A stretch of 64,000 bases of DNA, taken from contig CM119267.1 of assembly GCA_051294375.1 (NCBI GenBank), forward strand, positions 2,363,738 to 2,427,737, read 5' to 3'. Below, piece by piece: positions 53,201-64,000 of the stretch. The notes below the pieces were generated by a model, which saw only the letters and a program-made list of their open reading frames with translations, did no database searches and had not been told where the DNA came from. The position numbers were made by a program, and so were the translations under genes. Source of the DNA: Paraspadella gotoi (lineage: Eukaryota > Chaetognatha). Within the stretch, counting starts at the first letter, position 1; each line of letters opens with the position of its first letter.

Positions 53201-56200
53201 AAATAGGAGGTTTTGAAAATTTCTTAAATTTTCTACTCGCGATTATTTGGCTTTGCCAAAAAATCACCCCTCTCTCTCTCATCTCTCTCTCCTTGCACAC
53301 TCAGATCGTCACGCTACTCGTGCCATGCAGCTCACATCCTATCATCATCTCCATCTCACTCTATCTCATCTCCGGATCCTCCCAAATACAAGTTTTTTTT
53401 CCGCAAGCATAAATAAAAAATAGAGTATCTTTTTCTCATTTGCCATAAGGAGTCGCAAATTTCTTAGCTTTTAATCCCGACAGTGAGGTTTTTCCACTTA
53501 ACTTTGCCAATATCCAGGATTTTCTTAACCATTCACCATCACAAACATCATTTTAATTTAAATTTTTTTTCCACGCACATTTTTGAAAAAAACCCATCTC
53601 TCTCTCATCACTCGTCTCAGTCGTCCTTCACACCCTGTCTATCTCTCATCGACTTCATCTCATATCTCCTCTCACTGCGTTCTCGCATCCTTCTCTCTCG
53701 AATCTCTCATCGAATCTCTCGTCTCTCTCTCATCTCCTCTCATCCCCCTTCCCCTTCTCTTTCTCCCCCTCTGTCTTCTCTCTTTTAGCATGATTTATTT
53801 GCTTTTATCTAAAATCTATTTCCGAGTGGAAATACCATATTAGTAACTAAATAAAGTCGTTTAGAATTAAAGAAATTCTTTTTTTTTCTTCTTTGGTTCA
53901 CACTGAGGTAATTTACGCTTTGCGCTTGAGACGAGAGAAAGGAGAGAGGGTAGAGAGAGAGCAGAGAGAGAGAGAAGAAGAGAGAGAAGAAGGAGAAGAG
54001 AGAGAGAGAGAGAGAGATAGGTGGCCGGGTTTTGTTGAATGAAGTCCTGGACCGCAACTTTGAATCGGAACCTCAGCGATCCAGACCGTCGTTTTCGTTA
54101 ATACGTCCGTCGTTCCGTGTCGTCCGTTCGTTCGTTCGTACGTTTCGTCGTTCGTGCGTCGATCGAACGAAACAACGAACGAACGAACGAACGATACGTA
54201 AACGAACGAAGCGAACGGAACGAAACGAAACGAACGCACGAAACGAACGAAAAACAAGAACCGAACGAACGACGAACGAAGTGACATATAACGTCAAAAA
54301 AGTCGCGATTGAACAAACAAATTAATTTAGAATTATTGCTCGTTGTCATGACCGAGAAAGCGGTCATATAAGCGTATCGAAGCGGACGAAGACGGACGAT
54401 ATGAAGAAGCGGACGAAAGAATGAAGAAGCGGACGATTAGAAAAGAAGCGGGACGAATTGAAATAAATACGCAACGAACGATCTCGATTATTATAGGATT
54501 ATTTTTTTTTATTTATTTTATTCTTTTAAAAATTTATATCAATTGTTATTTTAAATTATCATCGATCGCTTCCGACGGCCAGAGACAAGGTGAGGGAGAG
54601 AGAGAGGGAGAGAGAGAGAGGGATGAGAGAGGAGAGAGAGAGAGAGGGAGAGAGAGATAGGGAGAGAAGGGGAGAGAGTGAGAGAGAGAGAGAGAGGCGG
54701 GGAGGAAAGGAGCCTCCGTTAATTGACACAGAGGAAATTTGGAACGAGAAACCAAATGACGACCGCCTGTCAGCATCGAAAGGCGTTTTGGGGACATGGT
54801 TCGTCGTTTTGTTGTTGTCGATAGTCATCGTTGAGTCAGTTGTCGTCGTCGTCGAGGTCACGTCGTTTTTGTTGTTGTTGGTTTTTTTTTTATTTCGAAA
54901 GAGAAGCCCAGATTAAATGTTTCTGGTTGAATTGGAAAATTAGCAGTTTGAATCTGCAATCAATTGAGGGAAAGAAAGGAAAAAAGGAAAAGAAATGGAT
55001 TCGTAAAGAAGAATCCATGAGCAAATTAAAAAGGATAAAAAGGAAGAACGGGAAAAAAAAGGAGTAGAGAGAAAAGAAAGGGAAAGGAAAGGGAAAGAGG
55101 AAAGGAAAGGAAAGGAAAGGGAAAGGAAAAAGAAAGGCAACGAAAGGAAAAAAAAGGAAAAAGAAAGGAAGAAAAGGAAGAAAGGAAAGGGAAAGAAAGT
55201 AAAAGAAAAGGGAAAAAGGAAAAAGGAAAGGAAGAAAGAAATAAGGGAGAGAGAAAAGAGAACAGAAAAAGGAAGGAGAAGGAAAAAAGAAAGAAAAAGG
55301 AAGAAGAAGCAAAAAATATGAAAGGACAAACCCCGAAAATAAAAGCAAATCAAAAAGAAGCAAAGGAAAGAGGTAAGAAAGCAAAGCAAAACGCAAATCA
55401 AAAGGACAAAGGAAAGGAAAGCAAAGCAAAGGAAAAGGAAAGGAAAGAAAGCCAAAGCAAAATATCCAAATCAAAGCAAAGGAAGGTAAGGCAAAGCAAG
55501 CAGCAAAAGCACAAAGCAAAAGGAAAGCAAGGCTAACCGTTTAATTCAGGAAGAAACGTTTCTGAGTATGAATTGTGGAAAATGCTGTAAGATTGAAAGC
55601 GACCGATTTAAACCACTCACGGGGCGGTTTTTATATATATATAATATAAAAGAGCCGATTCACCCCACAATTCACATCATACATCTCATCGATTTGCATT
55701 GTCCTCGAGTTCGATCGGTCGTCGGTCATAGTCGCCGTCACATGCGTCGTCGAGGTACCAACAGAGGGGTACAGTTCGGGTCAAAGTAGAGTGTCACGTC
55801 AAACAACTGTGTTTATTATCTTCACAATGGCGAACTGAAATGTTAACAAAAAAAGGTTCTTCTCTTTTCTAATATGGAAGGCTTTTATCCTCGTTAATAA
55901 ACGGCATCAACGTCAACACTTTCCCTCTGAAGAACGGGCTCTACATATCTCTCTCCATCAATCATCTACTTCACTCCCGTCTCTTTTTTTTTCCTTTTTC
56001 TTTTTTCTTTTTCTTTATCCCTCAATCATTTTGCTTTCTTTTCTTTTTTTTAAAACTTTTCCTCTTACTTTCTTTTTCTCTTTCCTTATATTTTATTAAA
56101 CTTGATTCTTATTTTTTTCTTTTATCTTTCCTTAACTCTCTTTGTTTTTTTTTTAAGTTATAGTTTATCTTTTTTACTGTTCTTTTAGTCAATTTCTTCT

Positions 56201-56220
56201 CTTGTCTTTCTTTTCTTTCT

Positions 56221-59200
56221 TTCCCCCCCCTTTCCCCCTCATTTCCCCCCCCCGCCCTCCCCCTCCCCCCCCCCCACCCACCCCCCCCTCCCAACCCCCC
56301 TTCCCCCCTCCACCCTACTCTATCCCTCCCCCCCCCCCCCCCCCACCCCCCCCTTCCCCTCTCAATTTCCCCGCCCCCCCCCCCCCTCCCCCCCCACCCC
56401 CCCCCCCACCCCCCCCCCCCCCCACCTCATCCACGCCCCCCCCCCACCCCACCCCCCCCTTCCCCACCCTTCTCTGCCCCTCCCCCGCCTCTTTCCTCCC
56501 CCTTCCCCCCTTTCTTTTCCCTCTCGCTCCCCCTCTCTCTCTCTTCTCGTCATCTCTGTTCACCTTCTTCTCTCTCTTTCGTTACCCTTTTTCCCCACTT
56601 CATCTCCTCGCCTCCATCCCTTCACTCTCTCGTCGTTCCTCCATGCTTCTCCTCCCCATCTCTCGTCTCTCTTCCATCCATGATTCTCTCATTTCCATAT
56701 TCCCCTCCCTTTCCCTAATCTTTCCACCCAAACCCTCTCTACTTCTCATATTCCTCCCCCCCTTTTCCACTCCTATCCTCACGCTCTCTCATTTTCCTTT
56801 CTCCCCTCTTCCACCTCTTCTTCCATCTCCCCCTTCTTTTTTCTATATCCTCTTTCATTATCTTTTCTAGTCTTCCCCTCTCTTCTCTCCTCTTCTTTTC
56901 ATTTCTCCATTATCATTATCGTCTTTTTCTTTTCTCTTCCGTCCTCCCCCCCCCCTCCCCACCCCACCCTCCCTCCCTCTCACAGCCCCCCCCCCCCCCC
57001 CTCCACATACCCCCCCTCCCCTCCCCCCTCCCGCCCCCCCCACCCCCCCACACCCTTCCCCCTCCCCACACCCCCCCCCCCCTCTCCCCACTCCTCCCCC
57101 CCCCTTTTTTCCCCCCTTTTTTTCCCCCCCCCCCCATTTTTTATCCCACCCCGCATCCCCCCCACCCACCGCCCCCCGCCCCCCCTCCCTCCCCCCCCTC
57201 CCCTCACCCCCCCCCCCCCCACCTCACTCCCTAGTTCTCCCCCCATCCCTCCACTCACCTACCCCCCACCCCCCACCGTCCTCCCCCACCCTTCACTCCC
57301 CCCATCCCCCCCTCCCCCCCCCCCCATCCCCTCCCCTGCCCCCCCCCCATCTTCCCGACCCCCCTTACCCCCCCCTTTTTTTTTTATCACCCCCCCCCCC
57401 CCCCTTTTTTTTCCCCTTTTTTTTCTCCCCCCCCCACATCCTTTCCCCTTTTCCCCCACCACTTTTTTCCCCCCAACCGTCCATCCCTCCCCCCCACCCC
57501 CCCTTCCTCCCCCCCCCCCCCCCCCTTTTTCCCCCCCCTGCCCCCCCACCCCTCCCCCCCACCCCCCCCTCCCCCCCGTTCCCCCCCCCCCCCCCCCTCC
57601 ACCCCCCCCTCCCCTTCACCACCTCTCTTTTTTTAACATCCCCCACCCCCCCCCCCCCTTTTCTCGCCCCCCCCCTTAATCTCCCCCCCCCCACCCCTTT
57701 CCCCCTATTCTCCCCCCACCCCTTTTCTCCTTTTTTTTTTCTCCTTTTTCTCCCCCCCCCCCCCCACCCCCCCCCCCCCTCTTCCCCCCCCCCCCCCCCC
57801 CCCCCCCTTCTATTTTCTTCTCTTCTTTTTTCACCCCTATTCCGCCCTCCCCCTATTTCCCTCCCCCCCCGCCCACCGCTGCCATCCCCCCCCCCCCCCT
57901 CCCCCCTCCCCCCCCATCCCCCCCCCCCCCTTCCCCACCCCCTCCTCCCCTTCCCCCTTTATTTCCCCCCCCTCCCATCCCACCCCCCCCACTCCCTCCC
58001 CCCCGCTCCCCTTTTTTCCCCCCCCCCCCCCCTTTCTTTTTCCCCCCACCCCCCCCCCCTTATCTTTTTTTTCTTTTTTATTTTTTTTTTTTCCCGCCCG
58101 CTTCCTTCTTCCTTCCCTGCTTCTCCTTTTTCCCCCGCCACCTTCCCCCCCCCCCCCCCCCATTCTTCCCCCCCCCCCCCCCCCCCCCCCCTCCCTCTCC
58201 CCCTATTCCTCCACCCACCCCCCCCCCCCCCCTCCCCACCCTTTTCGCCCCCCCCTTTCCCCCCTCCCACCACCCTCGTTCCACCCCCCCCCCTTCTCCC
58301 ACCCTCTCCCCTCACCCCCCCGCACCCTTCTCCCTCTTCGCTCCCCCCCCCCCCCCCCCATCTTCCTCTCGCCCCCACCCACCCCCCCCTTTTTTTCCCC
58401 CTCTTTTCGTTTTCCCTCCCCCCCCCCTGCCCCTTTTTCCCCCCTCCCCTCCCACTCCGCCCCCCCCCCCCTCCCCCTCCCCGTCTCCCCCCCTCCCCTC
58501 GACCTCCCCCCCCCCCCCCACCTCCCCCCCCACCCCGCCCCCTTCCCCCCCCCTAAACCACCCCCTCCCTCCCCCCCCCGTCCCCCCCGCCTCCCCCCCC
58601 CATTCCCCTTTCCCACCCCCACCCCCACCCCCCCTCCACGCCACCCTCCCTCCCCCCCCCCCTCCCTCCCCCCCCCCCCCCCCCCAGCCCCCCCCCCCCC
58701 CCCCCCTACTCCTCCTCCCACCTCCCTTCCCCCCCTCCCCCTTTCCCCCCCCCCCTCCGTCCCCCCCCCCACCCCCCCCCCCCCCCTCCCCCCCCCCCTA
58801 CCCCCCTCCCACCCCCCCCATCCCCCTTTTTTTTCCCCCCACCACCACCCCCCCCCACTCCCGCTCCCCCCCGCCCCTCCCCCCCCCCCCCACTTTTTCC
58901 TTTTTATTTTCCCTCCCTCCCTCCCCACCTTTTTTTTTTTTTTTTTCCCTCCTCCCCACCCACATTCCACTCCCCCCCCCTATCCCCCTTTCCCCACCCC
59001 TCCCCCCCCCCCCCCACCCCCCCCCTCCACAACCCCCCCCCTTCTCCCCCCCCACCCCCCCCCCCTCCCCCCCCCTCCCCCCCCTCCCACCCCCCCCCTC
59101 ATCCCCCCCCCCCTCCCACCTTCCCCTTTTCCCCCCCCCCCCCCCCTTTATTTTTATTACCCTCCCCCCCCCCCCCCCACCCCCCACCCCTCCCCCCCCC

Positions 59201-59860
59201 CCACCCCCCTTTCTCCCCCCAACCCCCCCCCCCCTTCCAACCCCCCACCCACACCACCTCCCCCCCCCCCCCCCCCCCCACCCCCCCCCCCCCCCCGCCC
59301 TACCCCCCCATTTTCACCCCCCTCTCCCTCCCCCCCACCCCTTTTTCCTCCCTCCCACCCCCTCCCCCCCCTTCCTCCCCCCCCCCCCCCCCCCCCTTTT
59401 TTTTTTTTTTTTTTGTTTTTCCCCCCCCTCCCCCAGCCTTCTTTCCAGCCCACCCCTCCCCCCCCCTCACCTCCCCCCCACCCTCCTCCCCCGCCCCCCC
59501 CCCACCCCCCCCCTTCACCCCCCCTTCCCCCCCCACCTCCTATCCCCCTCCCCCTCCCCGCCCTCATCCACCCCCCCCCCTCCCCCGCCCCCCCTCTCTT
59601 CTCCCCCCCCCGTTTTTTTTTGTATCCCCCCCCCCCTCCCCCCCCCCCCCCTCCCCCCCCCCCCCCACCCCCCCCCTTCCCCCCATCCCCACCCCCCCCC
59701 CCACCCCACCCATTTTATTTTTTCCCCCCTTTTAATTTTTTTTTTTTTTTCCCCCCCAACCCCCCCGCCCCCCCTCACTCCCACCCCCCCCCCCCCTTTT
59801 TTTCGCCTCCCACCCCCCCCCCCCCTCCCGCCCCCCCCATCCCCCCCCGCCCCCCCCCCC
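56221..59860 (+). other. C-dominant low-complexity tract, 3.6 kb
   Basis: The tract is mostly runs of 5-20 C broken by T, CT or A, with G very rare. A more ordinary pyrimidine stretch (56520-56940) lies inside it. There is no period, so it is neither a micro- nor a minisatellite. Long frames rich in Pro (plus) or Gly (minus) are meaningless. It adjoins the palindrome's outer end without an N gap. A sequencing or consensus failure is the likeliest cause. Confidence 0.9.
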
Positions 59861-59994
59861 CTTTTATTTTATTTTTTTATTTTTTCCTCCCTCCCCCCCT
59901 CTTTATTTTTTTTTTTTTTTTTTTTTTTTTTTTCACCCCCCCCCCCCTTTTTTTTTCGCTTTTTTTTTTTTTTTTTTCCCCCCCCCCCCTATTA

Positions 59995-60027
<33 letters not shown>

Positions 60028-60167
60028 TTTTTTTTTTTATTCCCCCCAACCTTTATTCCTCCCGCCCCCCCTTTTATGTCCGCTTTTCTTTTTTTCTTAT
60101 TTTCTATTTTTTTTTTTTTTTTTTTTTTTTGTTTTTTTTTTTTTTTTATATGATTTTTTTTTTTATT

Positions 60168-60203
<36 letters not shown>

Positions 60204-60322
60204 TTTTTCTTTTTTATTTTTATTATTTTTTATTTATTTTTCTTTTATTTATTTTTTTTTTTATTTGTTTTTTTTTTTTTTTATTTTTTCATTGTTATTT
60301 TTTTTTATAGTTTTTTTTTTTT

Positions 60323-60354
<32 letters not shown>

Positions 60355-60693
60355 TTTTTTGTTTATTTTTTTTTTTATTTTTATTTTTTTTTCCCCTTTT
60401 TTTTTTTTTCCACCCCCTTTTTTTTTTATTTTTTTTTTTTCCACCCCCCCCCTCCACCCCCCCCACCCACTCCCCCCCCCCTTCCTCCCTGTTTTTTTTC
60501 TTTTTTATATTTTTTTTTGTTTTTTTTTTACCCCCCCTTTTTTTTTTGTTGTTTTTTTTTTTTTTTTTATTGTTCCTTCCATCCCCGCTTTTCCCCCTCC
60601 CCCTTCCCTCCCCGCCCCCCCCCACCTTTTTTTTTATTTTTTCTTTATTTATTTTTTTTTTTTTTTTTTTCATTTTTTTTTTTTATATTTTTT

Positions 60694-60741
<48 letters not shown>

Positions 60742-60830
60742 CCTCCGCCCCCCCCGCACCTGTTTTATTTTCCCTTTTTTTCTATTTTTTTTTTTTTTTA
60801 TTGTTTTTTATTGTCCCCCCCCCCCCTCCC
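59861..60830 (+). other. T-dominant low-complexity tract, 1 kb
   Basis: Runs of 5-30 T are broken by A, G or C, with C-rich islands at about 60440-60490 and 60580-60630. It continues the C-dominant tract with the major base switched. The transition is gradual between 59600 and 59950. Confidence 0.9.
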
Positions 60831-61639
60831 CCCCCCCCCACCCTCACCAGACCCCCCTTTCTTCTTACGATTCTTTAGATTTCTTTCTTTTCCCCCGTTT
60901 CTTTTCCAACCCTCATTCTCACACCTAGAAATGAAGAAAAACTTTTCCATTGCTTTTTCTTTTATTTCTCTCTTTTTCCTCTCCTCTTTCTTGTTTCTTC
61001 TTTTTCTTGTTTTCTCTTTCCTCTTTCTCCTCTCGTCCCTTCATATTTTATTCTCTCTCTCATTTACTCTCCTTTCTCTTACCTTCTCTTCTTCTCTCCT
61101 TCCCCTCCGTCTTCTCTATCCACCCCCCTATTCTATCCCCCTCTTCTTCGTCTCTTCCTTAACCTTCCCACTCTTACTCATCCTCCATAAGCTCTCTATC
61201 TCTTCTCTTTAATCCTTATTTTTCTACTATCTATTAAACATAGCATATTTATTGTGTTTATTAATTTTTTTCTTTTCTCTTTTTCTCCTTAACCTTTCCC
61301 CTTTCTCCTCTTTTTTTTTCTCACACTTTCTTCCATTTACGTTACCCCACTTCCATATTCTAACCTCTACCACTTTCTTTTATTTCTTCTTTTTACATTC
61401 TCCATTTCTCATATTTCTCTCCCTTCACCTCCCTCATATTTCGACTATCACCTTGTTTTCTCATTTTTTAACCACCTCTCTTTTATCTTTATTTCCATCT
61501 TCTTCATCCAACCCTCCTTCCCCCCGCTCTTCTCCCCCCTCCTTTATCCTCCTCCTTCCCTACTCTCCTCCTCCTCATCTCCCTTCCACTCCTCTCTCCT
61601 CTCTTATCTCACTTTCTCTATACTCTCAACATCTCACTT

Positions 61640-61640
<1 letters not shown>
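60831..61640 (+). repeat. Pyrimidine-rich stretch
   Basis: C/T-rich DNA of ordinary complexity (TCTTCTCTTTCC words) with short AT-rich insets. No gene. Confidence 0.7.

Positions 61641-61673
<33 letters not shown>
61640..61673 (+). repeat. (GA)n microsatellite
   Basis: GA run that abruptly ends the pyrimidine-rich stretch. Confidence 0.95.
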
Positions 61674-61675
<2 letters not shown>

Positions 61676-61959
61676 GTCGCTGCAGGCCTCGCGGTGCCGG
61701 ATCCCCTAAAATTTTTGACGCGCGAAATTCATTTTTTCAATTTTTTTAATATTCGATTTTTACGTTTACCTAAAATAATAATTGAGTATAGAAAAAAAGA
61801 AATGAATCTCAAGATCAAAAAAAAAGTTTAAATATAGAAAATATATTTTAAATTCTTTTTTTTTTAACAAAATGAAAAATAAATTTGAACCAAAAACAAA
61901 AAAAGGAGAAACGAGAAAGAAATTCGACGACCATAAAAAGGTTGCGACCAGACGTGAAC

Positions 61960-62082
61960 TCTGGCGGGGAGATTGAAAACGAGGCTGAGCGAGAGGGAGA
62001 CGGAGTAGGATAGAGAGAGAGAGACATCACCCTTTCTCTCTCTGGCGGGAGATATTGAAAACGAGGCTGAGCGAGAGGGAGA
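61960..62082 (+). repeat. 81 bp tandem duplication
   Basis: TCTGGCGGGGAGATTGAAAA and CGAGGCTGAGCGAGAGGGAG at 61960 recur at 62041. Each copy has an E2F-like GGCGGGA. Confidence 0.85.
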
Positions 62083-62109
62083 GTGGAGAATTAAAATGAA
62101 AAAAAAAGA

Positions 62110-62330
62110 CTAACCTATCAAAATGGCGAAAGTATTTCTTCCTCCAAAAATTCCCGCCCCCGAGTGTGCTGCTATGGGCGACCCAGGGTGTAGTTCCAAA
62201 GCCCAAAGGTGACCCCGTAAGTGTACTACATTCACATACCCTAAAAAGCCACTCCATAAAGCTATAAATTTATATACCCCTGGTTCTCCTGGGATAGCCA
62301 ATCGTTTTTATAATTTTAGAATACTTTTAA
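62110..62330. other. Unique low-repeat island
   Basis: One of the few stretches without simple repeats. On the plus strand CCCCGTAAGT (about 62213) is a donor-like site. On the minus strand a TATATAAAT box-like sequence lies at 62270-62278, and two overlapping frames cross the island. One reads ...IPGEPGVYKFIALWSG...; both use non-ATG or uncertain starts. It may belong to a dispersed repeat or an exon, but I recognise neither. Confidence 0.25.
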
Positions 62331-62343
62331 TTATTATTAGCAC

Positions 62344-62473
62344 CCCCGAAAGAATCGAAAAGGATTACTCTCGGGGAATCGCCCTCAGTAGATATAATCT
62401 GTTTCCCTTTGGAATTGGCCAACCGTGACCGCCCCTCCGGTCGTCGAAGAGGGGCTTGACGTCTCTCACGGTT
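62344..62473 (+). ncRNA. Possible structured RNA
   Basis: Several helices nest neatly: CCCCGA (62344-62349) with TCGGGG (62371-62376), inside it AATC with GATT; then AACCGTGA (62421-62428) with TCACGGTT (62466-62473), enclosing GCCCCTC (62431-62437) with GAGGGGC (62449-62455). The GC content is higher than in the flanks. It matches no snRNA, tRNA, 5S, SRP or RNase P sequence I know. It is a structural call only; either strand would fold. Confidence 0.25.
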
Positions 62474-62709
62474 CTCAATCTTTCGTCCTCCCATTTTTAT
62501 AGGATTAATATCTTCTGTTTAAATTTTTGGGAGGAAAAAGACAATTACAGGAAAAAAGGAACTGAAAAAAAAAAGGAAAATGATGGGAAAAGGGAAAATA
62601 TGCAAGAAAAGTAAAAAAAAAAAGAAAAAAGAGAGAAAAAGTTTTGTTCTGGAAGAAAAAATGGAAAATCGATAGAAAATGCGGGTTAAAAGCGGATTTG
62701 GTTGGCGGT

Positions 62710-62769
62710 GGCGGTGGGAGTGGTGGCGGTGGGAGTGGTGGCGGTGGGAGTGGTTGCGGTGGGAGTGGT
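62710..62769 (+). repeat. 15 bp minisatellite encoding GGGGS-type units
   Basis: Four units of GGCGGTGGGAGTGGT, the last starting TG. In the plus-strand frame 62644-62859 they read Gly4-Ser repeats. The first codon of that frame is TTG, and no domain lies on either side, so it is treated as a minisatellite. Confidence 0.85.
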
Positions 62770-63065
62770 GACAGGGGTGGCGAAAGCAGGGTGTGTCAGC
62801 GAGTGCGTTGTGGTCTTCTTGTTGGAGTGAATGACCCAGATAGCGAGAGAGAGTCTTGATTGAAAGCTTGCAGGGTCCTGCTAATGTTAATGTCTTGTAA
62901 GAGGGATGGAAGCTTTAAACTACCATAGCCTGTCCAAAGTCAGGAGCAAGATAGCTTATTTATAAAATGAATGGCTAATTTTTGTATATTGGTTGTATTA
63001 ATTTAATTCATATCACAACATTCGAAAAGTCTTGTCTATACCGTTTCTTTAAATTTGGCGGGTAC

Positions 63066-63241
63066 AGATTGAAGCCAATCAATTGATAGCAATCAATCAA
63101 TGGACAGATTGAATTTAATCAATTGATAGCAACCAATCAATGAACAGATAGAAGCCAATTAATTAATAGCAACCAATCAATGGACCGATTTAAGCCAATC
63201 AATTAATTGCTACCAATCAATTGATTGCAACCAATCAATGG
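63066..63241 (+). repeat. 40 bp CCAAT-bearing minisatellite
   Basis: Units begin at 63066, 63106, 63146 and 63186 (exact 40 bp steps), with a partial fifth. The consensus is AGATTGAAGCCAATCAATTG followed by ATAGCAACCAATCAATGGAC. Each carries up to two CCAATCA words and ATTGATTG-type inverted halves. Confidence 0.93.
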
Positions 63242-63424
63242 AGGCGAATGTTCTCAGGCGGTTAGAAAGAGATTATTTCATGAGATGAATTTTCTTCTTG
63301 CGTCAACAGGAACGATTATCTGTCATGATACATTGATACACGATTCTCGGAATGAGAGATGCGAGTTGGCGATATCCCATTTATCGCATGAAACCTTTAG
63401 GTCAAGGATGTTGAGGCCTTTCTG

Positions 63425-63428
<4 letters not shown>

Positions 63429-63459
<31 letters not shown>

Positions 63460-63470
63460 TCTCTCTCGAT
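63429..63470 (+). repeat. (CT)n microsatellite
   Basis: CT run with one CCC break. Confidence 0.95.
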
Positions 63471-63654
63471 TTCGACCCAAGCAGCGACCTAAGATGACCC
63501 ATCGTCAAATCACTTTTTTTTCTTTTTCACATTATTTTTATCTAGAAAGGCTTTTAACACTTTTTTTTTGGATAAGTTTTGGTTAATAATAAAAAGTCAT
63601 AAATAGAGCTAAGGAAATTTGGGCTTGTTATTAAAGAAGCTGAAGATGAAGGGG

Positions 63655-63741
63655 GGAGATAGAGAGGATAGAGAGAGAGGAGTGAGAGAGAGAAGGAGAG
63701 AGAGAGAGAGAGAGAGTAGAGAGAGAGAAGAGAGTAGAGAG
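63655..63741 (+). repeat. GA tract
   Basis: Interrupted GA array (GTGAGA, GTAGA and AAGAG breaks). Confidence 0.9.
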
Positions 63742-63869
63742 AATTCCATCAGACCTCAAAACAAATGTTAAGAATACTGCGATGTCACAACCATAAAATA
63801 TGAACGTACCCTTTTCGGCGCTGAGAATGAATAGAAGGCGTAAAACAATCGAGAGTAAGGAATGGGAGG

Positions 63870-63920
63870 NNNNNNNNNNNNNNNNNNNNNNNNNGGAGGA
63901 GGAGGAGGAGGAAAAGGAAA
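63870..63920 (+). repeat. 25 N gap and GGA tract
   Basis: Placeholder gap at 63870-63894 followed by (GGA)n. The window then ends in A/G-rich DNA with no gene. Confidence 0.9.
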
Positions 63921-64000
63921 ATGAACTCGGGAGAAAAAAGAGGAAAAAAATGAAGGAAAAACAAAAAATAAAGAAAAAAAAGGTAATCATTAAACAATCA

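Larger units (their letters stand above)
52255..56220 (-). repeat. Large palindrome, right arm
   Basis: Read on the minus strand it repeats the left arm. Examples: TTTATCATTTTGTGAATGAA (52935-52955) matches 48740-48760, GCTGACAGGCGGTCGTCATT (about 54755-54775) matches 46648-46668, and AGAAACGTTTCTTCCTGA (55547-55565) matches 46026-46044. Differences include many one-base indels and some larger insertions, such as the region opposite the GAC tract at 45868. The arm is unbroken by gaps. Confidence 0.9.

Noticed and set aside
56315-56563. Glycine-rich RNA-binding-like or keratin-like protein on the minus strand
   Set aside because: Only G-runs from the complement of C-runs; no aromatic RGG or GYG pattern.
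56202-59567. Pro-rich and Gly-rich long frames
   Set aside because: Direct translation of C-runs and their complement; no domain and no start context.

Overview
The window looks like intergenic or deeply intronic DNA from a eukaryote, very probably an invertebrate animal (an arthropod such as a crustacean is plausible, but no gene is recognised that would prove it). It is dominated by simple repeats: CT/GA dinucleotides, ATT, GTC/GAC and GGC trinucleotides, CTT/CCT pyrimidine tracts, GAAA and TTTCC arrays, and many 11-54 bp minisatellites. CpG is not depleted. There are no rRNA genes, no convincing tRNA, no CRISPR array, no operon structure, no recognisable transposon protein and no recognisable protein family. 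Almost every long open frame lies on a pyrimidine-only or purine-only strand, or runs through N gaps, and is a composition artefact.

Positions 1-825 are AT-rich single-copy DNA. Positions 825-21186 hold a direct tandem array of one 6.7 kb unit: a fragment, a shortened first copy, and three further copies, the last broken at a GCC/CpG-rich patch near 21.2 kb. Each unit has a fixed order: E-box-bearing stretch, 33 bp minisatellite, ATT tract, conserved charged-frame segment, CT tract, a few conserved islands with splice-like borders, GTC tract, conserved islands, a long CTT/CCT tract, an octamer-bearing stretch, GA tracts and an AT-rich tail. A diverged relative of the unit tail survives at 22.04-22.40 kb, so the sequence family is older than the array. 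Copies differ mainly by single-base insertions and deletions, as expected of unpolished long-read gap filling.

Positions 22.4-45.4 kb are a patchwork of AT-rich DNA, N gaps and repeat arrays: the 11/44 bp array at 29.6-30.6 kb, an inverted repeat at 32.4-33.9 kb, a 32 bp array at 35.8 kb, a possible poly-aspartate terminal exon at 37.1 kb, a 1.4 kb polypurine minisatellite at 40.7-42.1 kb and a 54 bp array at 43.9-44.4 kb. Positions 45.43-56.22 kb form one imperfect palindrome with arms of about 3.9 kb around a spacer of about 3 kb; the spacer carries a small element with 56 bp inverted ends. Positions 56.2-60.8 kb are an extraordinary C-then-T tract with almost no G. Positions 61-64 kb hold more repeats, a possible structured RNA (62344-62473), a (GGGGS)-type 15 bp array and a 40 bp CCAAT-bearing array.

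The assembly has 21 N gaps. Nine are exactly 25 N (1072, 6876, 7516, 21458, 26240, 32691, 48495, 49291 and 63870), which looks like a fixed placeholder. Both inverted repeats begin their second arm shortly after such a gap, so missed-adapter long-read chimeras are a serious alternative to real biology. The most interesting objects are therefore structural: the tandem array, the palindrome, the small terminal-inverted-repeat element and the C/T tract. I do not see a defensible new gene system.
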